This document shows positions 8,524 through 16,439 of a DNA stretch of 64,000 nt, one piece after another. Under the pieces are notes generated by a model, which saw only the letters and a program-made list of their open reading frames with translations, ran no database searches and was not told where the DNA came from. Positions within the stretch are counted from its first letter, which is position 1, and each line of letters opens with the position of its first letter. Made by a program: the position numbers and the translations under genes. Source of the DNA: a virus; IMG/VR virus record IMGVR_UViG_3300046536_000173, positions 1 through 64,000 of that record. The stretch is one strand, 5' to 3'.

Positions 8524-9156
8524 ATGTATGGCGGGTTGCGCGTCGTCGAGGCCCCCGCGACGGAGCCGGTGACCGTCGAGCTTGCCCGCCAGCATTGCCG
8601 CATCGACGCGGACTATGACGACGAGCTGGTCGCGCTTTACGTGACCAGCGCGCGCCTGGAGGCGGAAGCCTACCTGAACCGCGCGCTGTTCACGCAACGG
8701 CTGCGATACAACATCACCTGGGCGCCGCCGCCGACCGCGACGCCGCTCGTGCCGCAATCGCTGATCGTTTTCCCGCTCAACTGGCCCCCGCTGGTGAAGC
8801 GTCCGATTGAGCTTCCGCGCGCGCCGGCCATCTCCGTCGAGCAAATCATGTGGGGACCGCTCGACGACATGCGGCTCGCCGACCCAGAGGACTACGATCT
8901 GAACCTCGGCGTCGAGCCGGGGTATATCTCCGTCAAACCGCAATTGCTGCCGCGCATTCCGCAACAGTCGATGGTGATCGACTACACCGCCGGATATGAC
9001 GCCGCCGATCCGCTCGTGATCCCGACGCCGATCCGCATGGCGATCCTGATCGGCACCGCGCACCATTACGAAAACCGGGGCGACGTGTCCGCCGAGATGC
9101 CGCCCGCGTTTTATCGCCTCCTCGATCCCTTCCGCCTCTGGACCTTCAGCGGGTGA
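8524..9156 (+). CDS. Head-tail connector (gp6-like / phiE125 gp8 family)
   Basis: 210 residues. Begins MYGGLRVVEAPATEP, then VELARQHCRIDADYDDELVALYVTSARLEAEAYLNRALF-like helices, the standard start of the HK97 gp6/phage_connect family. Next is a variable beta region and a C-terminal PIRMAILIGTAHHYENRGD helix. It forms the adaptor ring below the portal. The unit B protein (50888-51520) has the same length and is nearly identical. Confidence 0.85.
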   Translation: MYGGLRVVEAPATEPVTVELARQHCRIDADYDDELVALYVTSARLEAEAYLNRALFTQRLRYNITWAPPPTATPLVPQSLIVFPLNWPPLVKRPIELPRAPAISVEQIMWGPLDDMRLADPEDYDLNLGVEPGYISVKPQLLPRIPQQSMVIDYTAGYDAADPLVIPTPIRMAILIGTAHHYENRGDVSAEMPPAFYRLLDPFRLWTFSG

Positions 9157-9222
9157 TCCGATCGCCCCGCCGCGCCTTGCCAGGACGGTCAGGGGCGGCT
9201 CCTCGCCGTCGCCGGATGATCC

Positions 9223-9702
9223 GTGCCCGATAACCCGACCGGCGCCCTGACGGCCTCCACGGGTCTCGGCACGCTGCGCTCGCTCGTGACCCTGTACCGC
9301 CGCGACCAGGAACCCGCCGACGACCTCGCGCTCCAGGAACGGCTGGTGCCGATCGCCACCGTGCACGCCGCGATCGACCCGACCTATGCGAGCACGTTTT
9401 ACCAGAGCACGCAGGTCGACCAGCCGGTGACGCACATGATCACGATCCGCTGGCAGGATTACCCCGCGACGATCGAGGTCATCGCGCGCTCGACCGATCG
9501 ACCCGGAGGCGGGCAGCGCACTGAACTTTTCCGGGTGCGCCGCACGAAGGAAGTCGGAGGCCGCAAGCGCTTCCTTCAGATGGAGTGCGAGATCGAGCAC
9601 GCCCGCGCGACGCCCAACGACAGCGACGGAACCCGCAACGCGATGTTGACGGAGCCCTATGACGGCGCCGCCGCCGCGCCGCCTGGAGTGAACCCGCTAT
9701 GA
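9223..9702 (+). CDS. Head closure / head-tail joining protein
   Basis: 159 residues from a GTG start at 9223 (MPDNPTGALTAS in unit B begins with ATG at the matching place). The region LVTLYRRDQEP...QERLVPIATVHAAI with a following VTHMITIRWQ strand has the pattern of SPP1 gp16-like head closure proteins. A C-terminal proline/alanine tail ends PPGVNPL. It would seal the connector after packaging. The 66 bases before it contain only a possible remnant of a small membrane gene that is intact in unit B (51517-51639). Confidence 0.75.
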   Translation: MPDNPTGALTASTGLGTLRSLVTLYRRDQEPADDLALQERLVPIATVHAAIDPTYASTFYQSTQVDQPVTHMITIRWQDYPATIEVIARSTDRPGGGQRTELFRVRRTKEVGGRKRFLQMECEIEHARATPNDSDGTRNAMLTEPYDGAAAAPPGVNPL

Positions 9703-9866
9703 CGCTGATCCTGATCATCGTGCTGGTGCTCCTCCTCGCCGGGGGCGGCTACGGATGGCGCGCCGGATACTACGGACCCGCCGACCCGCTGGGCCTGATC
9801 CTGATCGTGCTTCTCGTGCTCCTCCTGGTCGGATTGCTTGGCGGACCTCGCTGGGGACTCTGGTGA
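9699..9866 (+). CDS. Small two-helix membrane protein in the connector cluster (DUF3309-like)
   Basis: 55 residues with two strongly hydrophobic segments, about 2-15 (TLILIIVLVLLLAG) and 31-49 (LGLILIVLLVLLLVGLLGG), separated by an aromatic GYGWRAGYYG linker. Composition and layout resemble DUF3309-type proteins. It overlaps the head-closure stop (ATGA) and its stop shares one base with the gp10 start. Unit B keeps a 55-residue homologue in the same place (52108-52275). A membrane protein inside a connector operon is unexpected; a lysis (holin-like) role is possible because no other holin is recognisable. Confidence 0.65.
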   Translation: MTLILIIVLVLLLAGGGYGWRAGYYGPADPLGLILIVLLVLLLVGLLGGPRWGLW

Positions 9867-10387
9867 TGTCCGATCTGAAGCTGACCGTCACGAACTGGGG
9901 CACCGTCGCGCTCGACAAGCGCGAGATCACGAAGCTCATGCGCGCCGCTGGCAACGACGTGAAAAGCAAGACCTCGCGCCTGATCAACAAAAGCACGGGC
10001 GGGGGCCGGAGCTATTTCGGACCCGCTGGCCGCTATACCGCGTCGTCGCCCGGAGCGCCGCCCGTGCGCGTGTCCGGGGATCTGAGATCGAGCTTGCGCA
10101 CCTATGTTTTCCGCTCCGGCGAGGGCTTCGCCGTCCGCGCCCGCGCCGCTTACGCGACACCGCTCGAAGCCGGGGCCTTTGGCGGTGCGCCCGGAAGCTC
10201 GAAGCGCCGCGAACATCGCAAGCTGTCCGCGCCCGTCCGCAAAGCCCGCGCCAAGGCACGGGGCGACAACCGCGAGATGGCACCGCGCCCCTTCCTCGAT
10301 CGCGTGATGTCGGAGGAAGCGCCCGAACTCGATCGCCGCGTGCGCAAAGCGCTCGAAGGCGCGTTGACCTGGAGGGAAACGAAGTGA
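9866..10387 (+). CDS. Neck/tail-completion protein, HK97 gp10-like
   Basis: 173 residues. Contains LMRAAGNDVKSKTSRLINKS, a glycine-rich YFGPAGRYTASSPGAPP loop and VRVSGDLRSSLRTY, then a basic region and PRPFLDRVM, the usual motif order of HK97 gp10-like minor tail/neck proteins. It acts at the head-tail joint. Translation begins at the ATG sharing one base with the upstream stop; its own stop overlaps the next GTG (GTGA). Unit B has a same-length protein at 52272-52793. Confidence 0.8.
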   Translation: MSDLKLTVTNWGTVALDKREITKLMRAAGNDVKSKTSRLINKSTGGGRSYFGPAGRYTASSPGAPPVRVSGDLRSSLRTYVFRSGEGFAVRARAAYATPLEAGAFGGAPGSSKRREHRKLSAPVRKARAKARGDNREMAPRPFLDRVMSEEAPELDRRVRKALEGALTWRETK

Positions 10388-11034
10388 GCACGACGACCGC
10401 GACGCCCGCGATCAGCATCATGGGTTCGCTCATCGCGTCGCTTCGCGCGAATGCTCCGATCTTCGGCGGACGCGTCGCCGGAGCCGCCGAATTTTACGCG
10501 GGCCTGAAAAATTACAACACGTCGATGGCGCTTCCCGCCGCTTACGTGCTCCCGCTTGGGCAGGAAGCGGAGCCGAACAAATACTGGGGAGGGCTGGTGC
10601 AGATCGTGCACAAAACGATCGGCATCGCCGTCGAGCTTGACGCGCAAACCGATCGACGCGGACAGGCCCCCGCGATGAACTTCGAGGAGATCGAGGCGCA
10701 GCTTTTCGCCTCCGTGCTCAACATCACGATCGACGAATGCCGCATGGTGCAAGGCGCGAACTTCGCTGGCGCCCGCTACCTCGACCTCGATCGCGCCCGC
10801 CTGTTCTATCAGTGGGAATTCCTCCTCGATTGGCAGATCACCGACGCGGACGGCGTGCAACCCGTCTCCGTGCCGCTCCAGCACGTCGAGATGGACATCT
10901 TCCACGCGCCGGGGGCTGTCGGTGTGCCCGGTTCGATCCCCGCCGCCGTCGTCGTCGTGCCGACCGGTGAGCCGCCGTATCCCCCGCCGACCAATGGGCC
11001 TTGGCCTGATCCCACCGCGAAGGAACCCGCCTGA
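10384..11034 (+). CDS. Mu gp37-position tail protein (tail terminator-like)
   Basis: 216 residues from a GTG coupled to gp10. The conserved core is APIFGGRVAGAAEFYAGL, ALPAAYVLPLGQEAE, VELDAQTDRRGQAP and a YLDLDRARLFYQWEF region. It lies just before the tailspike insertion and DUF2635, the slot occupied by gp37 in Mu; a tail-terminator role (capping the finished tail tube) is inferred from position and from the alpha/beta pattern. The proline-rich tail ends PPPTNGPWPDP. Unit B homologue at 52790-53434. Confidence 0.6.
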   Translation: MSTTTATPAISIMGSLIASLRANAPIFGGRVAGAAEFYAGLKNYNTSMALPAAYVLPLGQEAEPNKYWGGLVQIVHKTIGIAVELDAQTDRRGQAPAMNFEEIEAQLFASVLNITIDECRMVQGANFAGARYLDLDRARLFYQWEFLLDWQITDADGVQPVSVPLQHVEMDIFHAPGAVGVPGSIPAAVVVVPTGEPPYPPPTNGPWPDPTAKEPA

Positions 11035-13628
11035 TGGCGAGTAATATCGATTCATCGAAGCCTTCCAGCCCGATCGCGTATACCAGCGATATGCGCGGCA
11101 ATTTCGCGTCCGCGAAAGCTGAGATCGAGTTTCTACAAACTCAGATGGGCAGTCTTGAGGATGCTGGCCCCTATCTACCTACAGCCGGGGGCACCGTCGG
11201 TCCGCTTTACTACACGGCGACCGGTGGAACGGTGTCGCGGTCGGCGCAGGATCGCTCCGCTGACGTGGCGAACGTGCTGGACTTTGGTGCCGATCCAACT
11301 GGCGTTGCCGACAGTTCAGCGGCGATCAACGCGGCGGCGGCGGTCGTGGCGTCGGGCAGCACACGGCACAAGGCGGTTTATCTTCCAACCGGAACTTATC
11401 GCGTCAACCATCAGATCAATCTGACCGCCTGCCAGGCGTTTTATGGCGGCAGTCGTGGCTCATCCGTGCTGATGATCGATGATCAGTTCGATCCGGCGGC
11501 CACGGCGGTCCTGTTTGTCACGGCCTCGCTTTACGACGCGGGTCCGGTGCTGCGTGACTTCGGGATCACGTTCGCGCAGCCACAGGACCAGGGATCGCGG
11601 GCCAACTTCAAGACCCTGGCACAAGGAGGCACGTCGCACCCTGGCGGCACGGGCGTTAAATATCCGTGGGCGATAGCATCAGGCGCCGAGAGCTTTCGCA
11701 TCCAGTGCATACGTTTGCGTATCGGCGCCGCGTGGGACGGGATCACCACCAACGGCCACAACACGGTTTTCTATCTCGAAGACATCGAGATGAGCGCGTT
11801 TGATTGTGGCACGTCACTGGGAGAGGGTGCCAACGGTGTTTATGATTTCTCTCATATGACAAACTACCATTTCTGGAACTTTGAGATAAGCTCAACACTG
11901 ATGAATGTCTTCGCTGATGGCCAGACCATCGCGTTACGCGTCGGTGCTCAGAATGGCTTGAATGCGCACGGCATCTGTTGCCTGTTTGGGCGTGTCGTCT
12001 TTACCTCGCAGGCGTCGGGGGGTTGGTTCCATATCACCAACCTCGCGCTCGACTATTATCAGTCCACGCTTGAGGTCGCGGCGGCGGCTTTCCTGCAAAT
12101 CACCAACATGTATTCGACTTCCGGCGTTGGTGCCCCGCGCCCTTGTATTGACATAACCGCGACGACGTCCGCGACCAAGGTATTGATCACCAACGCGATG
12201 CTGGCGAGCGACACGGCGCTGCCGCAACTCCGTGTGGCGGGCGGCGATGTGACCGTGGTCGCGGCTTACATTCAACAGGGTGATATAACGTCTCCCGCCA
12301 TCGTCACATTGGGAGGCACGACGCGGCTGAACGACATCAAGATTTATCCCGGCACCGGAGCATGGACGCAGGCGCTTATTTCACAGAACGGAGCGAGCGT
12401 CTTACAGGTCGATAACCTCGATGTGGGCAGTGTGCCGGGCGCTACTGGCATCGCCGTGCAAATAAACGTTGATAATGTCGGCAATATCCTGGGCAAGCTG
12501 GCGCTCGCCGCTGGCTGGCGGACTGTTGTCGCCTATGGTCCGAACGGCGACTACGGCAAGGTTTTCAGCCCAAAGAATGACGCGACCAGCTATCAGGTCG
12601 GGAGTTATTCATTCTCTGTGTTTGGCGCGAGCGCGCACGGTTGCACCGCTTTTGGCTATCAGGCGCTGGTGCAAAATCAGGACACTGCGCTGCACAACAC
12701 GGCGTTCGGCATGAGCGCGGGGTTCGGTGTCACGACGGGTGGTGACAATACCTTTATCGGCTACGCGTCAGGCAACTCGGGACCAGTCACCGGAACGGGC
12801 AATACGTGCATCGGCAGCACTACGGGGTATTTGTTGACGAGCGGTTCAAATAATACGTTGATCGGGACCTACGCCGACCAGGGTGGTTTTACCAGCGGTT
12901 CAAATAATATCGTCTTGGGAACGAACCTTGGCGTGGGGTCCGTTGGTGTCACGGGCTCAAACAGCATGAACCTTGGCGGGATTATTTATACAACGGGGAT
13001 CAATACGCCCGCGACCTCGGTGACCACGGTATCGGGGAGATTGAACGCGATAACATTGTTTACGAACAGCAATATTCAGTCGGGTCTGTTAACTCCTGGT
13101 AACCCAGGACGCGTGGTTATGACCGGAGCGACAGGCGAACAAAGAGCGCTTATTTACCTTGGTCCAGCGGGTAACCTCTGGACCGCGCAAACGTCCGGGG
13201 CCTCGGACGATTACATACTGGCGAGATGGGATAACAGCGGTGGCTACCAAGGCAACCCCATATCCGTTAGCAGGGCGACCGGCGTGGTCACCTTCTCGCA
13301 ACCTATCGTCAACGGTTCCGATCGCAGCCTGAAAACCAACATAGAGCCGATCACCGGAGCGCTTGCCATCGTCAGTCAGCTACAGGGTGTTTTCTATAAA
13401 CACCGAGACGCGGCGCGGCGACAGGTCGGCCTGATCGCGCAAGATGTCCTGATGCCTCTGCCAGAGGTTGTTTTCGATGTTGGCCCGGAACTAGGAGAGG
13501 ACGGCAAACCAAGAGGAGGTGAGGGCGCACCCAATCTGTTGGGGATCGCTTATCCAAATATCGTCGCGGTTCTGATCGAAGCTATCAAGGAACTTAACGC
13601 GAAGCTCGCGGGGGCGGGGGCGGTATGA
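11034..13628 (+). CDS. Tailspike: right-handed beta-helix (pectate-lyase-3-like) with head-like repeats and S74 chaperone
   Basis: 864 residues. An N-terminal helical anchor (about 1-45) precedes a pectate-lyase-3-type start NVLDFGADPTGVADSSAAINAA (about 80-100) with YLPTGTYRVN, then a long beta-helix. Residues about 530-645 carry repeats of the form NTAFG, NTFIGY, NTCIGS, NTLIGT, NNIVLGT, typical of trimeric beta-roll stalks. Near 762 SDRSLKTNIEP marks a peptidase S74 intramolecular chaperone that should trim itself. Likely binds or degrades a surface polysaccharide. Third codon positions are visibly more AT-rich than in neighbours, and unit B has nothing here: a recently acquired cassette. 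Confidence 0.85.
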   Translation: MASNIDSSKPSSPIAYTSDMRGNFASAKAEIEFLQTQMGSLEDAGPYLPTAGGTVGPLYYTATGGTVSRSAQDRSADVANVLDFGADPTGVADSSAAINAAAAVVASGSTRHKAVYLPTGTYRVNHQINLTACQAFYGGSRGSSVLMIDDQFDPAATAVLFVTASLYDAGPVLRDFGITFAQPQDQGSRANFKTLAQGGTSHPGGTGVKYPWAIASGAESFRIQCIRLRIGAAWDGITTNGHNTVFYLEDIEMSAFDCGTSLGEGANGVYDFSHMTNYHFWNFEISSTLMNVFADGQTIALRVGAQNGLNAHGICCLFGRVVFTSQASGGWFHITNLALDYYQSTLEVAAAAFLQITNMYSTSGVGAPRPCIDITATTSATKVLITNAMLASDTALPQLRVAGGDVTVVAAYIQQGDITSPAIVTLGGTTRLNDIKIYPGTGAWTQALISQNGASVLQVDNLDVGSVPGATGIAVQINVDNVGNILGKLALAAGWRTVVAYGPNGDYGKVFSPKNDATSYQVGSYSFSVFGASAHGCTAFGYQALVQNQDTALHNTAFGMSAGFGVTTGGDNTFIGYASGNSGPVTGTGNTCIGSTTGYLLTSGSNNTLIGTYADQGGFTSGSNNIVLGTNLGVGSVGVTGSNSMNLGGIIYTTGINTPATSVTTVSGRLNAITLFTNSNIQSGLLTPGNPGRVVMTGATGEQRALIYLGPAGNLWTAQTSGASDDYILARWDNSGGYQGNPISVSRATGVVTFSQPIVNGSDRSLKTNIEPITGALAIVSQLQGVFYKHRDAARRQVGLIAQDVLMPLPEVVFDVGPELGEDGKPRGGEGAPNLLGIAYPNIVAVLIEAIKELNAKLAGAGAV

Positions 13629-13846
13629 GCGGTTTCAACGAGCAGGCCATTCCCGTCAGCCTGTCCCGGCAGCAATGGGACCACGTCCTGACCATGATCG
13701 CGCGGCAACCGTTCGACCAGTGCGCGCCGCTGATCGGTGAAATCCAGCGCCAGATTCAGATGCAAGAGGTGCGGAGCCGGGCCACGATGCAGCAGCCCCG
13801 GCTGGTGCCGGGAGATTATGGGCCGATCGAGCAACCGGCGGAATGA
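13625..13846 (+). CDS. Small protein accompanying the tailspike
   Basis: 73 residues, ATGA-coupled to the tailspike gene. The conserved-looking core is VSLSRQQWDHVLTMIARQP and CAPLIGEIQRQI, a helical pattern common to small proteins encoded after tail fibres. It is absent from unit B together with the tailspike, so the two move as one cassette. A chaperone or assembly role for the spike is possible but unproven. Confidence 0.65.
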   Translation: MSGFNEQAIPVSLSRQQWDHVLTMIARQPFDQCAPLIGEIQRQIQMQEVRSRATMQQPRLVPGDYGPIEQPAE

Positions 13847-13882
13847 TGCCGCCTCGCGTCTGTTAACAAAGGAGAATCGCAG

Positions 13883-14092
13883 ATGAAAATAATCCCCGTG
13901 CCCGGTCGAACCGTGCGCGATCCTCACTCGATGGCGCTGTTGACGGAGGAGGGCCGCGAGGTGCCAGACGGCGACCCGTTCTGGCTCCGTCGCCTCCGAG
14001 ACGGAGACGTGACGAAGGAAGAACAGCAACCCGCCCGCGCCGCGCCGACGCGCCAGCCGCCGCGCCCCGATCCCGCGCACAAGGAGTCCTGA
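13883..14092 (+). CDS. DUF2635 protein (Mu gp38-like)
   Basis: 69 residues with the signature PGRTVRDPHSMALLTEEGRE, then W-L-R-R-L-R-D-G-D-V. This small protein precedes the sheath gene in Mu-like contractile tails; its job is unknown. AAAGGAG at 13868-13874 serves as the ribosome binding site. The C-terminal 20 residues are low-complexity proline/arginine. Unit B homologue at 53438-53641. Confidence 0.85.
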   Translation: MKIIPVPGRTVRDPHSMALLTEEGREVPDGDPFWLRRLRDGDVTKEEQQPARAAPTRQPPRPDPAHKES

Positions 14093-14095
14093 TCG

Positions 14096-15568
14096 ATGGC
14101 GATCAATTTCACCTACTATCCGACCTCGAACCGGGTTCCCGGTGTGTACGTCGAGATGGACCCTTCGCAGGCGAACACCGCGACGGTGCTCCAGAATACA
14201 CTGGTGATCGGCCAGATCGCCGCCGATGGCACCGCGATAGCCGACCATCCGACGCTGATCGAAAGCAAGGCGCAATTGCTGACACTGTGCGGCAAAGGCT
14301 CGATGCTCAACGCGATGGGAAGCCGTTACCTCGACCGCGATCCCTTCGGCCCGCTCTACATCTTGCCGATCGCCGATGATGCCGCCGCCGTCGCCGCGAC
14401 CGGGACGATCGTGCTCGCCGGCCCCGCCACGTCGTCGGGCACGCTGAATGTCTATATCGGCGGGTTGCGCGTGCGCTCGCTCGTGTCGCTCAACGACACC
14501 GCGACGACGATCGGGGTCGCGCTCGCGAGCGCGATCAACGCGACGGAGCACATTGAGGTGACCGCCGTCGCCGCGCTCGGCACTGTGACCCTGACCTCGA
14601 TCGGCAAGGGTCAGGCGTTCAACAGCATCGACATCCGATCCAACTATCTCGGCGCCGCCGGCGGTGAATATGACGTGCCGGGTGTCACGCTGACGATCAC
14701 TCCAATGACGGGCGGAACGGGCAACCCGAACATCGCGCCCGCGCTCGCGAACCTGTCGGATCAGCCTTACGATTTCATCATCACGCCTTACACCGACACG
14801 GCGAACCTCGACGCGCTGCGCGGCCTCCTCGCCGACGACGTGGGCCGCTGGTCGTGGGAACAGATGATCTACGGCGGGGCCTTCACCGCCTTCCGTGGCA
14901 CGCTTGGCGAGTGCACGACATTCGGTAACGGACGCAACGATCAGCACATGTCTGTCGTCGCTTTCAACGACAGCCCCGATCCGCCCTGGATTTGGGCGGC
15001 GGAGATGGGAGCCGCGTCCGCCGCGAGCTTGCGCGTCGATCCGGGGCTTCCGCTGCAATACATCAACACGACGCTGAAGGCGCCGCCGATCGCCTCCCGC
15101 TGGACGCTGGGGGAGCGCAATACGCTCCTCTATGACGGCATGAGCACCTTCCGCACCGGAGACGACGGGACGGTGATCGTCGAGCGCATGGCGACGACCT
15201 ATCAAAAGAACGCCGCAGGTGCCACCGACAACAGCTATCTCGATGTCGAGACGATGTATGGCCTGATGTTCGTCGCGCGCGACCTGTCCAACTATCTCCT
15301 GACCCGCTACGCGCGCAAAAAGCTGGTGAGCGATCAGACGATGATCCTCGCCGGTTCGAATTGCGTCAACGCGCCGATGATCCGGGCGAGCGTGATCAGC
15401 GAATACCGCGCGATGGAAGCGGCGGGGTATGTGCAGAATTCTCGCGAATTCGCGCGCAACGTCATCGTCGAAAACGCGGGCAACGGTCTGGTGAAAATCC
15501 TCGCGCCCGTCGATCTCGTGAATCAGCTTCGGCAGATCGCGATCCTGTTGCAATTCAGAAAAAGCTAA
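14096..15568 (+). CDS. Tail sheath protein (Mu gpL-like)
   Basis: 490 residues. Starts MAINFTYYPTSNRVPGVYVE, the Mu L-type N-terminus, with an LIESKAQLLTLCG loop, an inserted beta domain (about 100-215), FDFIITPY/YDFIITPYTDT and a C-terminal VIVENAGNGLVKILAPVD-LVNQLRQIA strand-helix. It forms the contractile sheath around the tail tube. Unit B (53645-55117) has exactly the same length, differing mainly in the inserted domain. Confidence 0.95.
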   Translation: MAINFTYYPTSNRVPGVYVEMDPSQANTATVLQNTLVIGQIAADGTAIADHPTLIESKAQLLTLCGKGSMLNAMGSRYLDRDPFGPLYILPIADDAAAVAATGTIVLAGPATSSGTLNVYIGGLRVRSLVSLNDTATTIGVALASAINATEHIEVTAVAALGTVTLTSIGKGQAFNSIDIRSNYLGAAGGEYDVPGVTLTITPMTGGTGNPNIAPALANLSDQPYDFIITPYTDTANLDALRGLLADDVGRWSWEQMIYGGAFTAFRGTLGECTTFGNGRNDQHMSVVAFNDSPDPPWIWAAEMGAASAASLRVDPGLPLQYINTTLKAPPIASRWTLGERNTLLYDGMSTFRTGDDGTVIVERMATTYQKNAAGATDNSYLDVETMYGLMFVARDLSNYLLTRYARKKLVSDQTMILAGSNCVNAPMIRASVISEYRAMEAAGYVQNSREFARNVIVENAGNGLVKILAPVDLVNQLRQIAILLQFRKS

Positions 15569-15583
15569 GGGGAGCGCCGCGCA

Positions 15584-15949
15584 ATGGCCGCTTGTGAAAG
15601 ACTCGCCGGTATCACCGGACTCACGATCGACGGGAACGCTTACATGGTAGTTTCCGATGTAACCTGGTCCCCCGCCAAATGGAAACGCGAGACGCTTGTC
15701 GGCCTCGACAGCGTGCACGGCTTCAGCGAGGTGCCAATTCAGGGCTACATCGAGGCGACGCTACGCGACAGCGGCGAGATCAGCGTCGGCGACTTCAACG
15801 ATATGCGATGCGTCGAGGTGCTCGTGACCCTCGCGAACGGAAAGGTCGTCGGAGGCGCGAACATGTGGAACACGTCCGCGCTCGAAGTCCGCGCCGCCGA
15901 AGGCACTTTTCAGGTGCGCTTCGACGGCATAGACGTGTCGGAGTCCTGA
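15584..15949 (+). CDS. Tail tube protein (Mu gpM-like)
   Basis: 121 residues. Features ACERLAGITGLTIDGNAYMV, WSPAKWKRETLVGLDSVHGF, an RDSGEISVGDFNDM hairpin and VRAAEGTFQVRFDGIDV at the end: the standard small beta-barrel tail tube layout. It directly follows the sheath gene (15-base gap with AAGGGGAG) and polymerises inside the sheath. Unit B homologue at 55131-55502. Confidence 0.92.
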   Translation: MAACERLAGITGLTIDGNAYMVVSDVTWSPAKWKRETLVGLDSVHGFSEVPIQGYIEATLRDSGEISVGDFNDMRCVEVLVTLANGKVVGGANMWNTSALEVRAAEGTFQVRFDGIDVSES

Positions 15950-15951
15950 TC

Positions 15952-16302
15952 ATGGCGCTGTCCGCGATCACGCGCGACGAATTCGAGCCGATCGACCCGA
16001 TCGAGGAGGAGCCGCAGGCGCGCACACTCGACATCGACATCGACGTGACGTTTCAAAAGAAGCGCTTCACGTCGCTTCACCTGGAGGAGCCGACCGCGAA
16101 GCAATTGGAGCGCGCCGAGCTTGAACTGAACACCGCGAACCCGACAGCCTACACGATGCGGCGGTATCAGATCGCGCTTGTCGCCTCCGTCGCCGGGGTG
16201 CCGCGCGAGGTTGTGCTAGAGCTTAAATTCAGCCAACTAAACGAGGCTTTCGATTTTTTGGCCGACTTGCTCGATCGTTCCCAAAAGGATGGCCCGACCT
16301 GA
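15952..16302 (+). CDS. Tail assembly chaperone, zero-frame product (Mu gp41-like)
   Basis: 116 residues. Contains VTFQKKRFTSLHLEEPTAKQ, a central YTMRRYQIALVASVAGVP helix and VVLELKFSQLNEAFDFL near the end, the pattern of Mu 41/P2 E type chaperones that coat the tape measure during tail assembly. The slippery heptamer T_TTT_TTG at 16254-16260 sits in phase with these codons, so a minor -1 product with 59 extra codons is expected (see the next entry). Unit B equivalent at 55506-55838. Confidence 0.85.
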   Translation: MALSAITRDEFEPIDPIEEEPQARTLDIDIDVTFQKKRFTSLHLEEPTAKQLERAELELNTANPTAYTMRRYQIALVASVAGVPREVVLELKFSQLNEAFDFLADLLDRSQKDGPT

Positions 16303-16439
16303 TCGCGGACCTGACTCGGTTCTGGGGCTGGGGTCCGCATGACGCCTGGGGACTGACGGGCACGCAATTGGTCTGGTGGGCTGAACAGGCGCACCGGATC
16401 GCCGACCGCGAGCGCGAAGCGCGGGAAGCTCACAGGTAA
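15952..16439 (+). CDS. Tail assembly chaperone, predicted -1 frameshift product
   Basis: After slippage at 16254-16260 the ribosome would read 59 further codons to TAA 16437-16439, giving about 162 residues. The extension contains DLIADLTRFWGWGPHDAW and VWWAEQAHRIADRER, and is conserved in the unit B -1 frame (ending 55978) even though the zero-frame tails there differ. This is the G/GT-type arrangement known from lambda, P2 and Mu-like tails. No independent start is needed for the extension, which lies wholly in the -1 frame. Confidence 0.75.
16254..16260 (+). promoter_or_regulatory. Programmed -1 frameshift site, T_TTT_TTG (unit A)
   Basis: Six T followed by G, read as GAT TTT TTG in the chaperone frame, so both P- and A-site tRNAs can slip back one base. 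The same heptamer is reported for P2 gene E. It is one of very few T6 runs in this GC-rich region and is preserved in unit B at 55790-55796. Confidence 0.8.

Noticed and set aside
13550-15718. Minus-strand open frame of 722 codons opposite the sheath, DUF2635 and tailspike end
   Set aside because: It is antisense to well-supported sheath and neighbouring genes, is rich in Arg/His/Asp as expected for the shadow of GC-rich codons, has no domain pattern and spans several gene boundaries.
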